The notes beneath the pieces were generated by a model, which was not told the DNA's origin, made no database searches, and saw only the letters and a list, made by a program, of their open reading frames with translations. Positions 52,041-60,958 of a stretch of 64,000 nucleotides of DNA are shown piece by piece. The first letter of the stretch is position 1, and each line of letters opens with the position of its first letter. The position numbers and the translations under genes are program-made. Source of the DNA: Prorocentrum cordatum (Eukaryota > Sar > Dinophyceae > Prorocentrales > Prorocentraceae); the NCBI GenBank assembly GCA_963575745.1, contig CAUYUJ010015749.1, forward strand, positions 841,443 to 905,442. The letters run 5' to 3'.

Positions 52041-52830
52041 GGGCGAGAGTGACAATGATGATGAAGAGGAGGCGGAGGACACAGAACCTGGAGGAGGGCC
52101 TGCGCCAGTCGAAGAGGAAAAGAGCGAGGGGCAAGCTAAACAAAATCTCATGTGGGGTCCTACCGTCGGAGTAATGCGTTCTTTTACTTATTCGTTGTTT
52201 TGCCGAGCGGCGCGGGCCCTCGCAAGCCCTCCCCCCTCCATCGAGCAGATCTTGGCTGTTTCTTGGCGCCTGTTTCACGCAGGTGGAGCCTCCCCCATAG
52301 GACGCACTGTTGCAAACAGTCGCGTTAAGCAGAGGTCTGGAGCCAGACACACACCACCTCTCCCCCCCCATTCCGCCCAGTGTCGGAACGCCGAAGAAGA
52401 GAACGTTCCCGGTCCCGTCCTGGTCCTCTTGGACACCTCACGTCTCAACGACTAGGCTCGCCTCCAAGACCGGGTCAGGATGGACCCCGGGAGGGATCGG
52501 ACGGACGGGGCCAGGGCGAGGAGGAAACCCTTGTCCAGAGCGTTTCGGAACGCTCTCGGAGCGCTCGGGAACGCTCTGGGGAGGCCGCCTGGCCCGAGAC
52601 ATCCTCCAGAGCCGCCACGAGAGATGCAGAGATTCTCGGGGAGGCGTGGTCATGCAGTACTAGTTCGTGGAGCTCATTCTCCGTGGTGTGCCTACGATGC
52701 GTGTTCATGCGTGATGTGCATGATCTGGGTGGGCGGAGTCGGTTCAACGCCAGGTGCGTCTTGCGAGAGAGCCGGCGCGGCAAGCCCATGCAGCGCGCAG
52801 CGGATCGACCTCCCGTCCGTTGTGCACACT
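52041..52830. other. Unassigned region with dispersed repeat at ~52525-52620
   Basis: The GTTTCGGAACGCT ... GAGACATCCTCCAGAGCCGC block matches 7555-7640. The remainder has open frames on both strands but no recognised motif. Presumed intron of the SET gene. Confidence 0.4.
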
Positions 52831-52834
52831 GCGC

Positions 52835-53060
52835 CCTGGGTTCGGGGGCCCCCAAACGGGGCGGTGACCACACCGTGCGGTGAGTCGGTGGGGATTCGGG
52901 GTCACCGCACAGTTTTGGGACTCGAGTCCCTTTCCGAGGATGTCTCGGGCGACGGGTGCCTCCAGGGTCCCAAAACCGTGCGGCGACGGACCGTGCGGTG
53001 AGGTCTGGGGGGATTTTGAGGTCACCGCACGGTCCGTCACCGCACCGTTTCGGGACTCCA
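52835..53060. repeat. Interleaved inverted repeats (CCGTGCGGTGA)
   Basis: ACCGTGCGGTGAGTCGGTGG, GGGGTCACCGCACAGTTTTGGGACTC, CCGTGCGGTGAGGTCTGGGG and GAGGTCACCGCACGGTCCGT alternate orientation. The region can therefore fold several ways. Likely two overlapping foldback copies. Confidence 0.65.
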
Positions 53061-54381
53061 AATGGGTGTCCGTGTTCTCGTCTTGTGTCGTGCTAGGCTT
53101 CTGTCAGGGCGGGGGGGCATCACTCGACAGTCCCTGGGCCAGGGGCGGTCGATGTCTCCAGACGTTTCCCCTGGTCTCCTACCAGTCGTTTGCGCTGGGG
53201 GGGCGCCTGACCACCGCACCCCAGCGAAGTGTTCGGGGGCGTGGCTTTTGTGCGGGTGTCGTTTTGCGGGTCCTCAGGCGTCGATCTTGCAAGTCTGGGC
53301 CAGGGTGCCAGAGGCGCCAGCGATAAACGATCTCTCGGTTGCCAGCGCCGCTTTCGCCTTCGGGCCACCCGTTGCGCTGAGGTCTGGTCTCGCACCAGGC
53401 CTCTTTGGGCGGGGATTTTGTACCCTGTTGACAGGTGGTGCAGCCCAGGAGGGACCAGGCCTACTGCGATCCGCTTGGGTGGGAACGTCCTTCCGGCGGG
53501 GTTCGCGCAAGGAAGATGCAGCGTGCACTGTGCGTGCGTGCCTTTGTGTGCGTGATGTGTGTGCGGCTCGATGTGGCGCAGTGTGCACTGTGCGTGCGTG
53601 CCTGTGTGTGCGTGGTGTGCGCGTGGCTCGATGCGCGTGTGTTCTTAGTTTTCCATCCACTCCATGAGATTTCACGGACTCGAAGGGGAGGTTCTGGCTT
53701 CTGCGCAAAGAAAAGCAGCTTCCCTCTGCGGTGCGTGCCGGATACTACACGGATGGATGACGCGCGCTAAGTATTACACGGATGGAGGGCATCAGAGTTT
53801 CATAGCGCTTTGGTGTCCGGATGATGGGTGCTTTTGGTATTCCCCCACATTGGGTCGAGGTTCATACCGCTTCTGCCCCGCCCCGTGAATTGGACCCTGG
53901 GCAGAAGCGTGTTTGGGGGTGCCCCTGTGTTTCGATACGAGGTATCCGCCTGTTTTGCCCTCGCCGTACTGTCTGCCCTCCTCGTTCCTCCCTCCCCTGG
54001 CTCCCTCTTGCAGCCATGTCGTGCCGGCGTGGTGCGCGTCGTCCCCTGGTGGGGTCGACGCGGGCCGCCCCCCCAAGGGGCGCACACCCTCCACGAGTGC
54101 CGGCCTCAGTTGCCTCGACACGCCCGTTTTGAAACGCAATACGTCCCGTGCTCAAGACGTCCGTGTCGATACCTTTCGTGTTGGCTCCACGTATTGGACC
54201 ACGTTTTGGCGAGCGTATCGCGTCTGACCTCCGTTTTCAGCCTACGTGTTGAGCTCCGTATCAACACGACACGTGTCGCGTGCTGCGTATCGGGGCAGTT
54301 GAGGTGCCAGCACAAGAGATTTTCGATGTTCCCCACCCCCGAGTTCATCCTCGTCCTGGCTTCGTCCCACGGGGTCTGGAG
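53061..54381. other. Unassigned region with a 58 bp GTGCGTGCGTG duplication
   Basis: 53521-53632 is two tandem ~58 bp copies (GTGCACTGTGCGTGCGTGCC ... GTGGCTCGATG). The rest is GT- and GC-rich and open in both strands with no recognisable domain. Presumed intron. Confidence 0.4.
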
Positions 54382-54525
54382 CAGGGCTGGACCGAAACGA
54401 TGCTCTGGCGATTCCGTGGGCCGTGATCGTTTCGATGTCGTGTGGCGGTGAAGGCGGCTTGAAGGCAGAGCGAGGGAGAACGAAACCAAAGCGAACACGG
54501 AAAACACCGGTCAGGTCCAGCCCTG
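54382..54525 (+). mobile_element. hAT-like MITE, copy 3
   Basis: A 144 bp element (CAGGGCTGGACCGAAAC ... GTCAGGTCCAGCCCTG) flanked by a perfect 8 bp duplication, gtctggag at 54374-54381 and 54526-54533. The interior hairpin is more GC-rich than in copies 1 and 2 (about 70-75% similar), so this is an older or different subfamily member. It lies in the presumed long intron of the SET gene. Confidence 0.9.
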
Positions 54526-54835
54526 GTCTGGAGGCCGACTGTGAGCGGACCTGGGCCGGGCGGGAGGGGCGCCGGTGTCTCAGCCGGCCACCCCGAGAGG
54601 AGGGGCCAGCGCAGCAGTGGGTGCTCCTGGGCGGCGGCGTGGCGCCGCAGCAGGCCAGGGTCGCCTGTCCTCGGCGAGTGGTGCTCAGGGGGAGGAAAAG
54701 CGACCGATAGACCGCTGCTCTTCCGCCTCCTCCTCCTCCTCCTCCTCCGCCTCCGCCTCCGCCTCCTCCGCATCCGCCTCCTCCTCCTCCTCCTCCTCCT
54801 CCTCCGTCTCCTCCGCCTCCTCCTCCTCCTCCTTC
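54526..54835. other. GC-rich segment then (CCT)n/(CGC)n
   Basis: 54540-54710 is open in plus frame (WAGREGRRCLSRPPREEG, QQWVLLGGGVAPQQARVACP) and could be an exon, but nothing identifies it. 54715-54835 is (CCT)n with CCGCCT. Confidence 0.4.
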
Positions 54836-55080
54836 TGGAGAGCTCTCGGCGCCACGGCTGGATTCTCCTCGAGACTCTCCCCAGGATCCTGGCGCCTCAG
54901 GTTTTTCACAGCGGGCAATGTCGCCTTTTTCTGAGCCCCGGGACCCTCGCAGATCGATCCTGCTCGGACAGGGTTCTGGGCATGATGTTTACGATGTTGC
55001 AGTTTTTCGCCACGTCGGATCTCAGTGCTGGCCAGATTCTGGTCAGACCGCACCCCAGGACAGGTCTGGGGAGCAGCTCG
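54836..55080 (+). repeat. Dispersed CTCGAGACTCTCCCC-family repeat, copy 2
   Basis: Same landmarks as 48405-48680 in the same order and orientation: GATTCTCCTCGAGACTCTCC, CCCGGGACCCTCGCAGATCG, GGCATGATGTTTACGATGTT, GTCGGATCTCAGTGCTGGCC. Confidence 0.82.
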
Positions 55081-55330
55081 GCAGCGCGATCCGAACCCGA
55101 CCCTCGCCGATCAACGATTCAGGCAACTCGATGGGCGGCGGGGGTGGGGTTCGGATGTCGCCACGTGAGCGACGAAGGAAGACGGGTTCGTCTTCACCGA
55201 CATTGGCGCGTAAGCTGCCCGCGTTAGGTCTCGTGTAAGAACCCTCGTCTCCAATGTAGCGTGCGTCGCTGGCGGCCCGCGAAAGCCGCCGCGTAAGGTC
55301 GCTACGGCATCTCACCTGAGACCCGCTTCC
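55081..55330. repeat. Dispersed repeat shared with 23468-23612
   Basis: 55168-55312 (CGACATTGGCGCGTAAGCTG ... CTCGTCTCCAATGTAGCGTG ... GCGTAAGGTCGCT) aligns to 23468-23612 over ~145 bp. Confidence 0.7.
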
Positions 55331-55494
55331 GTTCGTCTGCCGACGCAGCAGTGGTCAGAGTGAGGAGACCGAACGGTCATTCACTGTCCGAGTGTGCGTG
55401 GCTGAAGTGGGTTTCCATGGTGCGGATGGTTGTTGTTGTTGTTGCTGCTGTTGCTGTTGCTGTTTTTTGGTGTTGGTTGAGTTGTTGCTGTTGT

Positions 55495-55525
<31 letters not shown>

Positions 55526-55968
55526 ATGGTTGTTGTCGGTGGTGGTGTTATTTTTGTTGGTGGTGTTGATGATGGTGTTGGTGTTATTGTGTTTGTGTGC
55601 TGGTGTTGTTGTCTGTTGTTTGTTGTGTCTTTTGTTGTTTGCTGTCGTCGACCCAGCCCGCGACCCACCCACGACCCACCCGCGACCCACCCCGCGACCC
55701 GCCCTCGACTCGCCCACGACCCTCCCGCGACCCACCCCGCGCCCGCCCCCTCTTTTGTGTCCACAGCTGCGGGGTGCTACATACCTGTACCTTTGCTTCG
55801 GTAGGGAAAGAAACACACAGACACAATGAATCGTCGACTCGCAGGGAAGTATAGGAAACTATGGGAAGTGGGGGGGGGGAAGACGAAAACCCAGAAAATA
55901 TAAGAAAATATAGGGGGAATCCTGGGATTTGTGTGTGTCCCTGGGCCCCTCCGTTCCTCTTCCCCCAG
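55331..55968. repeat. (GTTGCT)n and CGACCCACC minisatellite in presumed intron
   Basis: 55428-55625 is GTTGTTGCT-type repeat. 55645-55750 is CGACCCACCCGCGACCCACC minisatellite. The final stretch ends in CCGTTCCTCTTCCCCCAG (acceptor at 55967-55968). Confidence 0.8.
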
Positions 55969-56149
55969 GTGTGCCTCGCTCCCGTGGTCGACCTCCTGAA
56001 CCACAGCGCCAACGGGGCCTGCGCGCCGCCCCACTTCTGCCCGCAGCGGCGCGCCCTCGTGCTGGCCTCCATCGCGCGGGTGGCAACGGGCGCCGAGCTG
56101 TGCCTCTCCTACGGGGCGCTGCAGAGCTGGGAGCTGCTCATGTACTACG
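55969..56149 (+). CDS. SET-domain lysine methyltransferase (SETD3/Rubisco-LSMT type), exon D: SET core
   Basis: After CCTCTTCCCCCAG the frame reads VCLAPVVDLLNHSANGACAP, then QRRALVLASIARVATGAELC and LSYGALQSWELLMYYG. The P-x-x-D-x-x-N-H-S motif contributes to S-adenosylmethionine binding. GAELCLSYG with the following ELLMYYG is the catalytic-tyrosine region. These are hallmarks of SET proteins with a C-terminal Rubisco LSMT substrate-binding domain, which methylate lysine (or histidine) of non-histone targets. The frame only continues correctly if the exon ends at 56149 and joins 56326, giving MYYGFCPRENLHD. The intron uses GC-AG. The exact substrate cannot be told. Confidence 0.85.
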
Positions 56150-56325
56150 GCCTTCGGGGGAGCCAAAGGTATTAGTACCCATAGCGCTGCCCTCCCCTCG
56201 CTCTCCCCCTTGTCCGCGCCTCCTGGGAGGCCCTCCGTCCCCACCGCTGGATTCGCCTCGAGATCCTGGTCAGAACGCGCCCCGGGAGGGGTCTGAGGAG
56301 CAGCCGTATCGGTTGGTCTCCCCAG
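56150..56325 (+). other. 176 bp GC-AG intron
   Basis: Donor TACTACG|GCCTTCGG and acceptor GGTCTCCCCAG|GCTTC. Using the nearby canonical GT at 56169 would put the downstream exon out of frame. Using GC at 56150 restores the family sequence YYGF...N-x-x-D. GC donors and a G after the acceptor AG are described features of dinoflagellate introns. The intron contains part of a dispersed repeat (CTCGAGATCCTGGTCAGAAC). Confidence 0.75.
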
Positions 56326-56915
56326 GCTTCTGCCCGCGCGAGAACCTACACGACCGCCTCACTCTCAGCCTCTCGCCGCCGGACGCGGGGCCCAGCGCCG
56401 CCGTGCGCGAGGTCCTGGCGAACCTGCACGGCGTCCCCTCGGAGCACGCCCTGCGCCCCGCGGCGGCCGCGGCCGAGGAGGTCGCGGCCGGCGAGGGCGA
56501 AGGGTGGGACCGGCTCGGCATTGCCCCGCCCCAGCTCCTGCGGTGCCTCCGCCTGTTCCTCGCCGAGGACCCGGAGAGGGTGGACCTGAGCGCGGCGCCG
56601 GGGGCCGCCTGCGTGCTGGAGCTGGATTGCCAGTGCCTGTCCGCCATGGAGGCGCTGCTGCAGGGGATGGCGGAGCCCTTCGGGCCGCTGCAGGCCCCGC
56701 TGCCGCTGTGGTACCCGCTGCACGGCGCCGCCGTGGAGGCCTTCCGCGCCTCGCAGCGGGCGCTGGTCGCAGCCAACGAGGGCGCGGTGGCCCGCCTGCG
56801 GGAGAGGCTCACGGCGCTTGCGCGCGGCACGGGCGGGGGCCGCGCCCCGCGTGCGGCGGGCAAGCGGGCGCGCCCCGGCGAGGGAGCCGCAGCGGCCAGG
56901 GCGAAGAGCAGGAAA
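56326..56915 (+). CDS. SET-domain methyltransferase, exon E: substrate-binding domain
   Basis: The frame reads FCPRENLHDRLTLSLSPPDA, AAVREVLANLHGVPSEHALR, GIAPPQLLRCLRLFLAEDPE, CVLELDCQCLSAMEALLQGM and AFRASQRALVAANEGAVARL RERLTALARG. It then becomes basic (GKRARPGEGAAAARAKSRKN) before a (CCT)n tract. The helical, Leu-rich layout after an N-x-x-D-x-x-x-L strand fits the Rubisco-LSMT substrate-binding domain. The likely exon end is near 56900; a GC donor is possible at GCGGCCAG|GGCGAAG. Poly-Ser codons after 56940 are the microsatellite. Confidence 0.75.
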
Positions 56916-56949
56916 AACGGGTCGCGGTCGTTCGCCCTCCTCTCCCGGC

Positions 56950-57135
56950 CCTCCTCATCCTCCGCCTCCTTCTCCCCCTCCTCCTCCTCCTCCTCCTCCT
57001 CCTCCTCCTCCTCCTCCTCCTCCTCCTCCTCCTAATCCTCCTCCTCCTAATCCTCCTCCTAATCCTAATCCTCCTCCTCCTCCTCCTTCTCCCCCTCCTC
57101 CTCCTGCTCCTTCTCCTCTTCCTCCTCCTTCTTCC
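56950..57135. repeat. (CCT)n microsatellite
   Basis: Near-perfect (CCT)n with CTAATCCTC interruptions, after the last recognised SET-gene exon. Confidence 0.93.
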
Positions 57136-57488
57136 CTGCCCGAGCTCGGCGGCCGAGAAAGGGTGCAAGGTAAGCTGTTCGGCCATCAGGGCGGCTGGCA
57201 AGCTTGCACCCCGACGTGCACTCGTCGTACTTTCCAAACGCTCTGCCGGATGCTGTACATTTCTTCGTCCGCTAACTCCCTCGAGGAGGAAAAACTACAC
57301 AAACATAACATACAGTCAACCCGCATAGGAAGGATGCGCAACCTTCCCAAGGTCACCCTTGCATCCTTGCCCCTTTAGCCCATCCTTAGCGACTCTCGCT
57401 GGCCAACCTCGTTCGAAAAAACTCTCACACGGCCCTCCAAGGCCTGTGCACTCTTACCGCGCATCCTTCTGATACGGGGTGACTGTAT
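57136..57488. other. Possible 3' part or UTR of the SET gene
   Basis: The plus frame reads on to a TAG near 57378 (LPELGGRERVQG, KLFGHQGGWQACTPTC, RMRNLPKVTLASLPL), but it is not family-like. It may be UTR or unrelated. No terminator signal can be assigned. Confidence 0.3.
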
Positions 57489-57619
57489 CGGGGTCCGCAC
57501 GGATCTCTTGGATCTGCGCCGGGCCTACTTGACGGCACCTCTGGCGCTGCCTCTGGCGCGCTCCGCGCGTCAGGGAGGGAGCTCCAGTGCTGATCCAAGG
57601 AATTCGCACGCAGCTCCGA
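57489..57619. mobile_element. Long-TIR foldback element, family CGGAGGTCCGCGCGG, copy 2
   Basis: The left arm GGGGTCCGCACGGATCTCTT-GGATCTGCGCC and right arm GTGCTGATCCAAGGAATTCG-CACGCAGCTCCGA are diverged inverted repeats. The central hairpin is TGGCGCGCTCCGCGCG-like. It is more diverged than copies at 9479 and 61056. Confidence 0.65.
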
Positions 57620-57816
57620 AAGTTTGTATCAGTGTAGATGTGTCTTCTTCTACTTCCGTCGTCCTCCTGCTCAATTTCCAGGTCGTCCTCTCCCTGCTAG
57701 CCCTCATCCCCCCAACCAGTCCTCCTCGACTTTCCCCTTGTGATCGTCCTGCTCCTGCTCCTGATCGACGTCTTCCAGCACTTCGTCCGCATCCTCCTGT
57801 CCCTCATCAGCATCAC

Positions 57817-57888
<72 letters not shown>

Positions 57889-58105
57889 AGTCGTCGTCAT
57901 CATCGTCAGCATCAGCATCATCACCATCATCACCATCATCAACATCATCACCATCACCATCATCATCATCGTCAGCAGCAGCATCAACATCATTAGCATC
58001 ACCATCATCATCAGCATCGCCACCATCATCATCAGCATCATCATCAGCTTCAGCATCATCCGCATAATTGTCATCACCACCACCATCGTCGTCATCCTCT
58101 CACCG
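57620..58105. repeat. Spacer then (CAT)n/(CAC)n
   Basis: 57620-57800 is unassigned. 57805-58085 is nearly pure (CAT)n with CAGCAT and CACCAT variants. Confidence 0.9.
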
Positions 58106-58127
58106 TCCGTAGCCATTCTGGCTCAAA
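58106..58127 (+). other. Relic dinoflagellate spliced-leader sequence
   Basis: TCCGTAGCCATTCTGGCTCA plus AA matches the 22 nt dinoflagellate spliced leader (DCCGTAGCCATTTTGGCTCAAG) at 20 of 22 positions; mismatches are C for T at position 13 and A for the final G. No donor GT follows, so it is not an SL RNA gene. It fits a reverse-transcribed, reinserted mRNA. An A10 run lies about 480 bp downstream (58607-58616). Confidence 0.75.
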
Positions 58128-58990
58128 CCTCTTCGGTAAAGCAGACTTGGCGTAGCAAGCTATCTCTAATGTGACACCTGTGCCGCTGGGTGCCCTCGTG
58201 GCGCCCAAGGAAAACAGGCGGGTTGGCAGCCCGATCATTACCACAGCTCGAAGGGGCTGTGGGAGAGACTCTTGCCTTGTGGTTGGCCAGCCACGGTAGG
58301 CGCGGGCCCGCCGTACCACCCATGAGAGGCCCGATTGAGGAGTTACCCGACGTGGGGGGCGCGGGAACCTAAGTCCATGGGCAGCGGTGTCTCCGATGCT
58401 TGAGGCCGGCGGCCAAGGGGGGGTGGTGCCGGTGGCCGTGTCTCGGGGTGACATCCCGAGGCACTTCGCAACGGCGGCGCAGATGTGACGCCAGGGGCGG
58501 GTCTGTGCCGCCGATCATGTTGCGAGGTCCGACTGCATGTGAACTCACGCAGGCACCTTGGGCACCCCCGTTCGGGTTGCGTCGCCCAGGTGTTCTGTCC
58601 AGGCGCAAAAAAAAAATCAAATGTCCACAGGGCCTGCTGCTCAGCGCTTCATGGATGTTGCCGCGCCTAATCTGCATCGCGATCCTTGGTGAATTCGTCA
58701 GGCATGTCAGCGAGCTGCCAACCACGAACTCTCTGATCAAGCTTGAACCAACAACGACAACCTGGCGCTTGGGAATCCTGGTGTTACCGCGTGCGCGTTG
58801 GCAGGAGCCCTTGGACCCGATCTCGCTCGGGATCACGGGTCCGGACTCCATCCGCGCCTGCAACGGGCACTTCTGCCCGGACAGGTTTTCGCGCCTCCGC
58901 CTCCGGCGCACCTTGCGCTCGAAGAGCTCGGACGGAGCACAAAGTCAGCAGAATAGTGACGGAGGTGCGCCAGCCAACCTTTGGGCGCAA
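58128..58990 (+). other. Possible processed-cDNA or decayed element region
   Basis: Between the spliced-leader relic and A10 at 58607, the sequence has stops in all plus frames. From 58610 to 58990 both strands are open: plus carries AILGEFVRHVSELPTTNSLI and RARWQEPLDPISLGITGPDS; minus carries IPKRQVVVVGSSLIREFVVG. The coding strand cannot be decided and no family is recognised. Confidence 0.35.
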
Positions 58991-59298
58991 ACGCTCTAGC
59001 AGCAGAGCATGAGGAAGGCCTTCGAGCTGCAGATGCGCGCAGTGGCTTGAGGCTGCATTGTGTTTCCGCGCCGACTCACCACGCGCACCGAAGGTGGTGC
59101 GAAATTAGGTCCAGACACTACTGCAGTAATGTGCGCAAGACGTCGAAAGAAGGCCCTGTCGGTTGAGCAGGAATTCCCCAACTCTCGAGCGCACACGCAT
59201 GGAGCAACGCGTGGGCGCGACGGAGGATCAAGGAGGTCTCCTCCGGCGAGCGCCGGGTACATCCAGCGGGCGGTCGTTGCCGATCAATGCGCGCCCCG
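58991..59298. other. Unassigned sequence
   Basis: Short exon-like bits occur (MRKAFELQMRAVA at 59010) but no continuous frame or motif is convincing. Confidence 0.3.
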
Positions 59299-59448
59299 AT
59301 GACGGCCGTTGACCACATCGCGCTCTTCCTCCCGCTCCTGCTGCTGATCTACTCCTTCCTGGCGCATTTGTGCACAGTGAAGTCGGAGGAGGAAGAGGAG
59401 GTTGCAGGTGAGCAAGTGGATGAGCAGAGGAGGAAAAGAGAAAGTTGA
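59287..59448 (+). CDS. Small single-pass membrane peptide or signal exon
   Basis: The frame MRAPMTAVDHIALFLPLLLL IYSFLAHLCTVKSEEEEEVA ends at TGA 59446-59448 (53 codons; a second ATG is at 59299). It has one strongly hydrophobic segment (IALFLPLLLLIYSFLAHL) followed by an acidic run. GTTGCAG|GTGAGC at 59401-59413 is a canonical donor, so it may instead be a first exon with a signal anchor. No homolog is recognised. Confidence 0.35.
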   Translation: MRAPMTAVDHIALFLPLLLLIYSFLAHLCTVKSEEEEEVAGEQVDEQRRKRES

Positions 59449-59775
59449 GGAGGGATGGGGACGAGGAGGAACAGCAACATCAGGATCAGGAGCAGGAGGA
59501 GCAGGGCAGGCGAGGACGAAGAGACTCGGCTCCAAAATTGCTGCCCGCGCCGGCCCGCGCTGGGGCGAGAACGCGATTCTGAACGACGAGAGCAGAGCGC
59601 CGATCCCACAATGAGGCCAACGCTGCAGCCAGAACACGAGATCGAAACACCGAGAGCGTGTTGATGCAATCTGGGAACCTACAATTGATAAAATTTTGCG
59701 CGCACAAAACATTCCACAGAGGGCGGGACATTCTCGGCACGTAGTCGGAAGAGAGAGGGGAGCAGTATTCAGATT
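59449..59775. other. Unassigned sequence
   Basis: Mixed composition with short open frames on both strands. No feature is supported. Confidence 0.3.
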
Positions 59776-59779
59776 GAGC

Positions 59780-59814
59780 AATTGCGGGTGAGGAGGAGGA
59801 GGAGGAGGACGAGT

Positions 59815-59845
<31 letters not shown>

Positions 59846-60120
59846 GGAGGATGAGGAGGAGGAGGAGGAGGAGGAGGAGGGGGAGGCGGAGGCGGAGGCG
59901 GAGGCGGAGGTGGACGAGGAGGAAAGGCGGTGGAGGAGGACCAGGAGTTTGACGAGAGGAAGAAGAGGAGGATTAGGAGAAGGAGGACGAGGAAGAGGAT
60001 TAGGATTAGGAGGAGGAGGAGGAGGAGGAGGAGGAAGAGGAGGAGGGGGAGGAGGAGGAGGAGGAGGAGGAGGAGGAGGAGGAGGAGGAGGAGGAGGAGG
60101 AGGAGGAGGGGGGGGGGAAG
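59780..60120. repeat. (GGA)n microsatellite
   Basis: GGA with GGACGA and GGCGGA variants. Poly-Gly/Arg/Glu frames on plus and poly-Pro/Ser/Leu on minus are repeat translations. Confidence 0.93.
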
Positions 60121-60290
60121 GAGGAGGAACGGGGAAGGAAAGGGGCAGGGGGAGCACGAGGAGAAACCGCAAAGGGAGGTTGAGTAGGACAATGGGGACG
60201 GGGCAGGGAAAGCAGAAGGAGGCTTGGGGTAGCCCCTAGGACACCAACGGTTGAGAAGCCCGTCCAGTTCAAGAGCGGGGAGATTCGGGC

Positions 60291-60415
60291 GGGTGGAAAT
60301 GGAGGGGGCCCAAAGGGGGCCTTTCAGGCCCCCTTTTTTGGAGCCAGTGGGTGCCCAAAAGGGGCCCTGAAGGGCCCCTCGGGGGCCATTTCTCTCCATC
60401 CCCCCCTTTTGGGTC
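60291..60415. mobile_element. GGGCCC foldback element, copy 2
   Basis: The left arm GAAATGGAGGGGGCCCAAAG and the right arm (CCTCGGGGGCCATTTCTCTC) are inverted around AGCCAGTGGGTGCCCAAAAG. It matches 14300-14412. Confidence 0.7.
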
Positions 60416-60552
60416 GCCCCCCAGTACTCCCCCCGCCCGAGAGATGGAGGCGCGAGAGGAGAGGAGAGGAGAGACGACGACGAGGTCCGAGCGGGAGAAG
60501 GGCGCACCCGCAGGCGGAGTGGAAGCCGAGCAAAGGGGGCGTGGGCTCCCAG

Positions 60553-60692
60553 CACCACCGGCCCCCGCCGGCCGCGGCCGCGGCGGCGCCGGCGACGTGG
60601 CGGCTCTGGGCCTTCGGCAACGAGACGGCGCGCAGGCGCGTGGCGGAGCAGGCGGGCGCGGCCGAGCGCGCGTGGTTGCTCGCCCTTGCGAT
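60553..60692 (+). CDS. Exon-like segment, unidentified protein
   Basis: After GTGGGCTCCCAG the frame runs HHRPPPAAAAAAPATWRLWA and FGNETARRRVAEQAGAAERA WLLALAMT, then enters a (GAT)n/(GTC)n microsatellite. WRLWAFGNE and the Ala/Arg helix look like genuine protein. The start lacks the usual G after AG. Function unknown. Confidence 0.4.
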
Positions 60693-60835
60693 GACGGTGA
60701 TATTGACGACGATGACGATGACGTCACTGGCATCATCGTCATCGTCATCATCGTCATCATCGTTATGCTCATTGTCATCATCGTCATCCCTCCTCCCCTT
60801 CCTCCTCCCCCTCCTCCCCACCCTGCCCCGAGGGG
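60693..60835. repeat. (GAT)n/(CATCGT)n then pyrimidine tract
   Basis: Short trinucleotide repeats with ATCGTCATC units followed by CCTCCCC. Confidence 0.8.
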
Positions 60836-60958
60836 GGAGGCATGGCGCCCAGTTTCCTGGTGTCAGTGCCACACTCGCGAGGGGCACGCTGTCAGGACTG
60901 TCGGCAGAGCGTGCGGGGACGGGGGAGCCGGCCGCCGTGTCCTGCGGCTCAAGCGAGG

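Noticed and set aside
56169-56325. Canonical GT-AG intron for the SET gene starting at 56169
   Set aside because: It puts the next exon in a frame reading LLPARETYTTASLSA instead of the family-like FCPRENLHDRLTL. The GC donor at 56150 fits.
58106-58127. Functional spliced-leader RNA gene
   Set aside because: No GT donor follows the leader. The last base and one internal base differ, and no Sm-like site or short downstream transcript unit is visible.
58369-58911. Minus-strand gene with IPKRQVVVVGSSLIREF
   Set aside because: The plus strand over the same bases is equally open and equally protein-like. Without homology neither can be chosen.
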